Assembly (NCBI GenBank): GCA_021160765.1
Contig: JAGHBW010000037.1
Coordinates: forward strand, 1-9,016
Origin: Thermoplasmata archaeon
Lineage (GTDB): Archaea > Thermoplasmatota > Penumbrarchaeia > Penumbrarchaeales > EX4484-36
DNA: 9,016 nt
Direction of reading: 5' to 3'
Part shown: positions 5,409 through 9,016 of the stretch, in pieces
Position numbering within the stretch: position 1 is the stretch's first letter
How the letters are laid out: every line of letters starts with the position of its first letter
Position numbers and translations under genes: made by a program
Notes under the pieces: model-generated
Seen by the model: the letters and a program-made list of their open reading frames with translations, nothing else
Database searches by the model: none
Told to the model about the DNA's origin: nothing

Positions 5409-7901
5409 ATGTCCAGCAATAAATTGCTATGCACAGTGGCGATGCTTCTCCTGACAGCATCATCCCTCATTATCCTGGCAAGCACCGCTGAAGGAGATCA
5501 AATTGGCCCTGTTATATCGGATGTTACCTGGACTCCTGAAACCCCCTACTGGGACGAAGGTGTGAATATATCGGCGAACGTCACAGACCCAGATGGCCTA
5601 TCTTATGTTAACCTTCAGTGGTGTATAGGGGATATCTGCTATCCCCCGGTACCCATGAACCACGGTAATGGAGACCAATACTGGTATTTTGCTCAGGGAC
5701 CGTTTCCAAATGGAACGGTCACCTTTGACATTCTGACAGAGGACACCGCTGGAAACCCTTCCTATTACAAATTCAACGTCACCTTCCGCCCCCGCCCCAC
5801 TGACCTCCACATCTCTGTTAGTGTTCAACCGGACACGCTCTACCCCGGGGGCGCCTTTACAATATCTGGCAACCTCACGCTAAATACTGGAGAGCCTCCA
5901 GCGAATGGCAGTGTGAAGGTATATCTTGAAGGGGAGGAGGTGGGAAGTGCCGGAACGGATGAGTGGGGCGGGTTCAACATATCCCTGCAGGCCCCCAGGA
6001 GAGTGGGCAACTACACCTATAGGGTGGTTGGTGAGGGGGACGGTTTCAGGGCAGAGGACAACGTGAGCATAAGGGTGATTGAGAAACCGCTACCGGATCT
6101 TGCTTTAACACTTCACTTCACAGGTGTCAGCAGGGATGAGAGTGGAATCTACCTCTTTCCAACAGACACTTTCAGAGGAAGGGTGGAGGTTGAGAATACT
6201 GGCACTGCCCCTGCGGGGAATTTCACCTTGATTATATCACGGGATGGGGAGGAGGTCACCAACGAGACGCTTAACTTCTCTCTTGCACCATCCGAGGTGT
6301 GGAGCAGGAACTTCACACTTCCGGCGGGGGAGGTAGGCGAGCATACAGTGTATGCATCTGTACAGGGGGGAGGGGAAGAGATAGACATGAATAACAACAA
6401 CGATATGCTCACCTATCGCGTTATAAAACCCCCTGCGCATCCAACCCAGAAGGTACTTGTTGAGCTCTTCACATCAAAAACCTGTGAGCCGTGCATCTCC
6501 TCAGAACACGCACTGGACTATCTGAGATATATCCGAGGGGAGAATGCGACAATCGTTGCTTACGTTGATGACGACCCGTCTGCGCCATCACTTCAGGAGA
6601 TCACCTCTGCATATGGGATAACAGGGACCCCAACTGTTGTCTTTGATGGTGGATATAGGGTTAAGGTGGGGGGTGGAAGTGAGAGCGAACTAATAGATAC
6701 GTATCAGAGATACCTGAACGAAAGTTTAACGCGGTTCAGGCCCGACGTTTCAGTAAGTATAAACTCTGTACTTATGGACTCATATAGGGTCTACGGGCTT
6801 AACATAAGCGTAAAAACAGGAGAGCTTGATGAGACCCTTACTGGACTCTCTATCACGCTCTATGGCATCACCCCCTATCTAGGCCCGCAGGGGTTCAACG
6901 GCGTACCTATAAGGTATACCATATCGCACTTTACTTCAATGGCTGTTCCTGATCTTGAGGCCAATGCGGTTTACAACGTGACCCTTACGCCAAACTGGGA
7001 AGTGGGGGTTGACGGAATAGTGCTTGTTGCAGCGCTGAGACAGGGGGGTGATGAGGTTCTCTCCCACGATCGTTATGAGATGACCAAAAAGCCACTCTTC
7101 TATGTTGGGCCGGCCCCCCGGGAGGTGAAGGTTCCAAAGCACTCTTCAGAAGAGGTTGTTTTGAGTGTTGAATACTTCCGATACGGTTGGGAGGAGGACA
7201 TTCTCCCCATTCGCGTCAACGTTGACGTGGAGATGATCTCTGGGGGTGGATTCACCCTTCAGGCACCCGAAGAGGTGTACATTGACTCCTCCACACTGGT
7301 AGGCGAGGAGTGGGGAGGAAGGCTTGAGAAGTACTCTGCGGAGGTCAGAGTAGTGGTCACCGCCGGAGAGCATCCATCTGATGCAGGATTGCTGCTGGTC
7401 ACCTTCAGCACTAGCTCCCCCTCCAACTGGAGTGTGGATGAGGAGGTCAGGGTATCCTTGACAGTACCCCGGGTGGTTCTTATCAGTTCATACGTTGAGA
7501 GGATGGGGGACTACATGGTTATAAAGGCGAACTTCACCAACACCTCTAGCAGCTATGTTGTACAGATTGAGTACGTTTTCTACAACGAGGCAGTGGAGCA
7601 GGCCACATCTTTCTCCTATCTGACCTTTTCAGGGAGCGGTTCATACAGGGGAGAGATTCAGATCCCGGGAGAGTACAAGAGGATGAAGTATCGTCTTTAC
7701 GTTAGGGAGAGTGGTGAGATACTCTACAAGTCTGACTGGATAGATGTTAGGGTTCCACCTTCAGGTGGGGCGGGGGGAGAGGAGGAAGGGAGCATTGTCC
7801 CTTATGTTGCCTCCACGGTTATAGGGGTTGTTATAATTCTGGGTGCGTATCTCTTTGTAATGAGGAGAAAGAGATCCCTGCGGGAGGGGGTTGAGGAATA
7901 A
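5409..7901 (+). CDS. Secreted, membrane-anchored protein with CARDB-like and thioredoxin-like domains
   Basis: Predicted exported protein of 830 aa facing the outside, anchored by one C-terminal helix (about 796-818) ending in 'RRKRS'. A signal peptide covers about residues 1-26. Domains in order: an Ig-like domain opening 'GPVISDVTWTPETPYWDEG' (34-126), a second beta-sandwich (130-223), a CARDB-like domain with 'RGRVEVENTGTAPAGNF' (229-337), a thioredoxin-fold domain (347-425) with C359-E-P-C362 and a cis-Pro motif GTPT (P408), and further beta-rich sequence. The Trx part resembles Omp28-like archaeal proteins ('VLVELFTSKTCEPC'). I count 20 N-X-S/T sequons, suggesting heavy N-glycosylation. 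ATG 5409 is preferred to the in-frame ATG at 5334, which would place 25 residues before the signal peptide and start upstream of the TATA box. Divergent from feoA and sharing its operator region, so possibly metal-regulated. Thiol-disulfide function is inferred; the substrate is unknown. Confidence 0.88.
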   Translation: MSSNKLLCTVAMLLLTASSLIILASTAEGDQIGPVISDVTWTPETPYWDEGVNISANVTDPDGLSYVNLQWCIGDICYPPVPMNHGNGDQYWYFAQGPFPNGTVTFDILTEDTAGNPSYYKFNVTFRPRPTDLHISVSVQPDTLYPGGAFTISGNLTLNTGEPPANGSVKVYLEGEEVGSAGTDEWGGFNISLQAPRRVGNYTYRVVGEGDGFRAEDNVSIRVIEKPLPDLALTLHFTGVSRDESGIYLFPTDTFRGRVEVENTGTAPAGNFTLIISRDGEEVTNETLNFSLAPSEVWSRNFTLPAGEVGEHTVYASVQGGGEEIDMNNNNDMLTYRVIKPPAHPTQKVLVELFTSKTCEPCISSEHALDYLRYIRGENATIVAYVDDDPSAPSLQEITSAYGITGTPTVVFDGGYRVKVGGGSESELIDTYQRYLNESLTRFRPDVSVSINSVLMDSYRVYGLNISVKTGELDETLTGLSITLYGITPYLGPQGFNGVPIRYTISHFTSMAVPDLEANAVYNVTLTPNWEVGVDGIVLVAALRQGGDEVLSHDRYEMTKKPLFYVGPAPREVKVPKHSSEEVVLSVEYFRYGWEEDILPIRVNVDVEMISGGGFTLQAPEEVYIDSSTLVGEEWGGRLEKYSAEVRVVVTAGEHPSDAGLLLVTFSTSSPSNWSVDEEVRVSLTVPRVVLISSYVERMGDYMVIKANFTNTSSSYVVQIEYVFYNEAVEQATSFSYLTFSGSGSYRGEIQIPGEYKRMKYRLYVRESGEILYKSDWIDVRVPPSGGAGGEEEGSIVPYVASTVIGVVIILGAYLFVMRRKRSLREGVEE

Positions 7902-7913
7902 GATACAGAAAAG

Positions 7914-7921
7914 GTTTTATA
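7914..7921 (+). promoter_or_regulatory. TATA box for RNase P RNA
   Basis: GTTTTATA, 13 bp past the surface-protein stop. Its centre is about 27 bp before base 7943-7944, where helix P1 of the RNase P RNA begins. An alternative A/T element at 7930-7935 would be too close to the mature 5' end. Confidence 0.55.
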
Positions 7922-7942
7922 GGGCTTGTATAAAAGGAGGGA

Positions 7943-8279
7943 TGGGCCGGGAGAGGGAGGGTGGCTGACGGTGCCCGAAAGGGCGCTGAGGAAAGTCCCC
8001 CCTCCACAAGATAGGGGGCCCGGGGCAACCCGGGGGCCCGAGAGGGTCGGCAACGGAGCAGAAACGACACCGCCCGCACCCCATGGGATGATGGGGGATA
8101 AGCCCCTGACGTCGGTGCGGGAAAGGTTGAAACGGCCGTCCCCCCCGGAGCAAGTCCAAAGGACCGGGATGAGTATCTTGCGACCGGTGGGTAGGACGCT
8201 CAGTCAAATGCCACCAGCCTCTCATTCCGCGAGGAATGGGAGGGGAACAGAAGGGGGCTTACTCCCCTCACCCGGCCCA
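7943..8279 (+). ncRNA. rnpB: RNase P RNA, archaeal type
   Basis: Catalytic RNA of RNase P, which removes tRNA 5' leaders. The 5' and 3' ends pair as a 9-bp P1 helix (7943-7951 with 8271-8279). The universally conserved core is visible: GAGGAAAGTCC at 7988-7998 (CR-I, P4 5' side), 'AGCAGAAACGACAC' around 8058-8071, and ACAGAAGGGGGCTTAC at 8247-8262 (CR-V, P4 3' side). Local hairpins include one capped by GCAA (loop 8025-8028), one capped by GCGA (8223-8238), and a long CCCGCACC/GGTGCGGG stem in the specificity region. A length of about 337 nt is normal for archaeal type A. A TATA box precedes it and a T7 run follows. Exact ends are inferred from P1. Confidence 0.96.
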
Positions 8280-8283
8280 CTGA

Positions 8284-8290
8284 TTTTTTT
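8284..8290 (+). terminator. T-run terminator of RNase P RNA
   Basis: Seven consecutive T's begin 5 bp after the P1 3' strand, matching the oligo-T termination signals of archaeal RNA polymerase. No separate hairpin is needed. Confidence 0.65.
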
Positions 8291-8330
8291 CTATTGTTGA
8301 GAAGGTAGGGAGAGAAGGTGTGGTAAAAAG

Positions 8331-8338
8331 GTTTAAAA
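8331..8338 (+). promoter_or_regulatory. TATA box for the zinc-finger/aEF-1beta operon
   Basis: GTTTAAAA with its centre near 8334 predicts a start around 8361, giving a leader of about 13-22 nt to the candidate ATGs at 8374 and 8383. A weaker CTATAC at 8349-8354 would give an almost leaderless start at 8383. Both are predictions. Confidence 0.45.
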
Positions 8339-8382
8339 GAGGTTACTCTATACTCCGCTCCCGGTTCGGGGGAATGGACGTG

Positions 8383-8550
8383 ATGAAGAAGGCTGAAAGA
8401 TGCATCTCATGCGGTGTACCGCTGACAGAAGTGGGCGACGTCTCCTTCTACTGCCCAAACTGTGGGAAGGTGCTTATTGGCAGGTGTCACCACTGCAGGG
8501 ATCAGAGCGTTCTCTACGTCTGTCCCGAATGCGGCTTTGAGGGGCCGTAA
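8383..8550 (+). CDS. Small zinc-finger protein (HVO_2753-like)
   Basis: A 55-aa protein built around four CxxC knuckles: CISC, CPNC, CHHC and CPEC, enough for two zinc sites, ending in the conserved 'ECGFEGP'. This matches the archaeal family of tiny double zinc-ribbon proteins that includes Haloferax HVO_2753, whose loss is reported to affect swarming and biofilm; its molecular role is unclear to me. In many archaea it lies directly upstream of aEF-1beta, as here (17-bp gap, with an SD for the next gene), hinting at a link with translation. ATG 8383 was chosen because family members begin just before 'AERCISCG' and a G-rich GGGGGA precedes it; ATG 8374 adds three residues, and the farther GTG at 8320 lies upstream of the TATA box. 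Confidence 0.87.
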   Translation: MKKAERCISCGVPLTEVGDVSFYCPNCGKVLIGRCHHCRDQSVLYVCPECGFEGP

Positions 8551-8567
8551 AAAGGAGAGTGCGATAA

Positions 8568-8834
8568 ATGGGCAAGGTAGGTTTAATTTACAGGATACTC
8601 CCGGAGGGAGTGGAGATAGATCTTGACAGGATTGCGGAGGAGGTGGAGGGTTGTCTTCCAGAAGGTGGTGAGATCTTAAAGAAGGAGATAAAACCATTCG
8701 CCTTCGGCCTGAAATCCCTTGAGGTTCACCTTACTCTGGATGACAGGCAGGGTGGTGCAGACTCCCTGGAGGCCGCTCTCAAGAAGATTGAGGGTGTACA
8801 GTCTGTGGAACTTCTCCACATGAGCCTAATATAG
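8568..8834 (+). CDS. ef1b: Elongation factor 1-beta (aEF-1beta)
   Basis: Guanine nucleotide exchange factor for archaeal EF-1alpha, restoring the GTP form for aminoacyl-tRNA delivery. The 88 aa correspond to the single exchange domain, the usual archaeal length. Diagnostic parts are the central 'IKPFAFGLKSLEVHLTLDD', the 'GGADSLEAALKKIEGVQSVE' segment and the start 'GLIYRILPEGVEIDLDRI'. ATG 8568 is preceded by AAAGGAGA (8551-8558) at good spacing. It lies 17 bp after the zinc-finger stop and 22 bp before the UPF0201 start, each gap holding a Shine-Dalgarno sequence, so the three are almost certainly co-transcribed. No oddities seen. Confidence 0.95.
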   Translation: MGKVGLIYRILPEGVEIDLDRIAEEVEGCLPEGGEILKKEIKPFAFGLKSLEVHLTLDDRQGGADSLEAALKKIEGVQSVELLHMSLI

Positions 8835-8856
8835 CCACAAAATAAGGAGGGGGGGT

Positions 8857-9016
8857 ATGAAGGGCCGGGTGGAGATAAGGACAAGGATATACCCCACAGA
8901 AAGCCTTGAGAAGGTTAAAGATGCCATTTTGAACATTTTCCCCGACGCTGAATTCGCCCTGGAAGGGGAGGAGCTTGTAGGAAGGGCAGAGGAGTTGGAC
9001 ACCTTTCTGGACATAA
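8857..9016 (+). CDS. UPF0201 family protein, N-terminal part (cut by window end)
   Basis: The first 53 codons of a gene running off the right edge. The start 'VEIRTRIYPTESLEKVKDAI' followed by 'NIFPDAEF', 'LEGEELVGRA' and 'ELDTFLDI' matches the archaeal UPF0201 (DUF54) family, ~140-aa RNA-binding-like proteins sometimes described as exosome-associated; the function is not established. The ATG at 8857 has a very strong SD, AAGGAGGGGG at 8844-8853. It is the third gene of the run zinc finger, aEF-1beta, UPF0201. Two-thirds of the protein is outside the window, so integrity cannot be judged. Confidence 0.8.
   Translation, partial: MKGRVEIRTRIYPTESLEKVKDAILNIFPDAEFALEGEELVGRAEELDTFLDI

Noticed and set aside
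7802..8300. Several open frames on both strands over this stretch
   Set aside because: They cover the structured, GC-rich RNase P RNA and the end of the surface-protein gene; their translations are low-complexity Pro/Arg/Gly.
1..9016. CRISPR array, IS element, prophage or tRNA-linked integration site
   Set aside because: No direct-repeat arrays, transposase or integrase motifs, or tRNA genes were seen on either strand.

Overview
The window is archaeal chromosome, probably from a euryarchaeon. A Thermoplasmata-type lineage fits the winged-helix and surface-protein styles, but that placement is only an inference. The archaeal assignment itself is firm. The window carries an RNA polymerase subunit Rpo11/RpoL, elongation factor aEF-1beta, a UPF0201 gene, an archaeal-type RNase P RNA and TATA-box promoters. 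Arg codons are mostly AGG/AGA and several promoters look leaderless.

Layout. 1-243 (+): the 3' end of an AmmeMemoRadiSam radical SAM gene, preceded by a perfect 35-bp inverted repeat starting at base 1 that looks like a fold-back assembly artefact. 240-4524 (-): a block read rpoL -> truD -> queA -> tgt -> tandem winged-helix regulator. rpoL/truD and queA/tgt overlap pairwise. truD is split by a frameshift at an A9 run. queA and the tgt type are the bacterial queuosine enzymes, unexpected in an archaeon. 4567-5318 (-): feoA followed by a DtxR/MntR-family metal regulator. 5318-5409: a divergent promoter region with a near-consensus DtxR/IdeR operator. 5409-7901 (+): a large secreted, membrane-anchored, sequon-rich protein with a CARDB-like region and a thioredoxin-like CxxC domain. 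7943-8290 (+): RNase P RNA with promoter and T-run terminator. 8374/8383-9016 (+): small zinc-finger protein, aEF-1beta and the start of a UPF0201 gene, spaced as an operon.

How the genes work together. Most of the window is translation and RNA machinery: TruD, QueA and TGT modify tRNA, RNase P matures tRNA 5' ends, aEF-1beta recycles EF-1alpha, and Rpo11 belongs to RNA polymerase. The exception is the iron block. There, a DtxR-like repressor probably controls its own feoA operon and possibly the divergent thioredoxin-like surface protein through one shared operator. No feoB is present in the window.

The most notable points are (1) a bacterial-type queA-tgt pair in an archaeal genome, (2) the A9 frameshift in truD, where one extra A or a -1 ribosomal shift restores the full enzyme, and (3) the shared DtxR box between feoA and a redox-like surface protein. 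I see no mobile element, CRISPR array or tRNA gene. I did not find an obviously new defence or multi-gene system.
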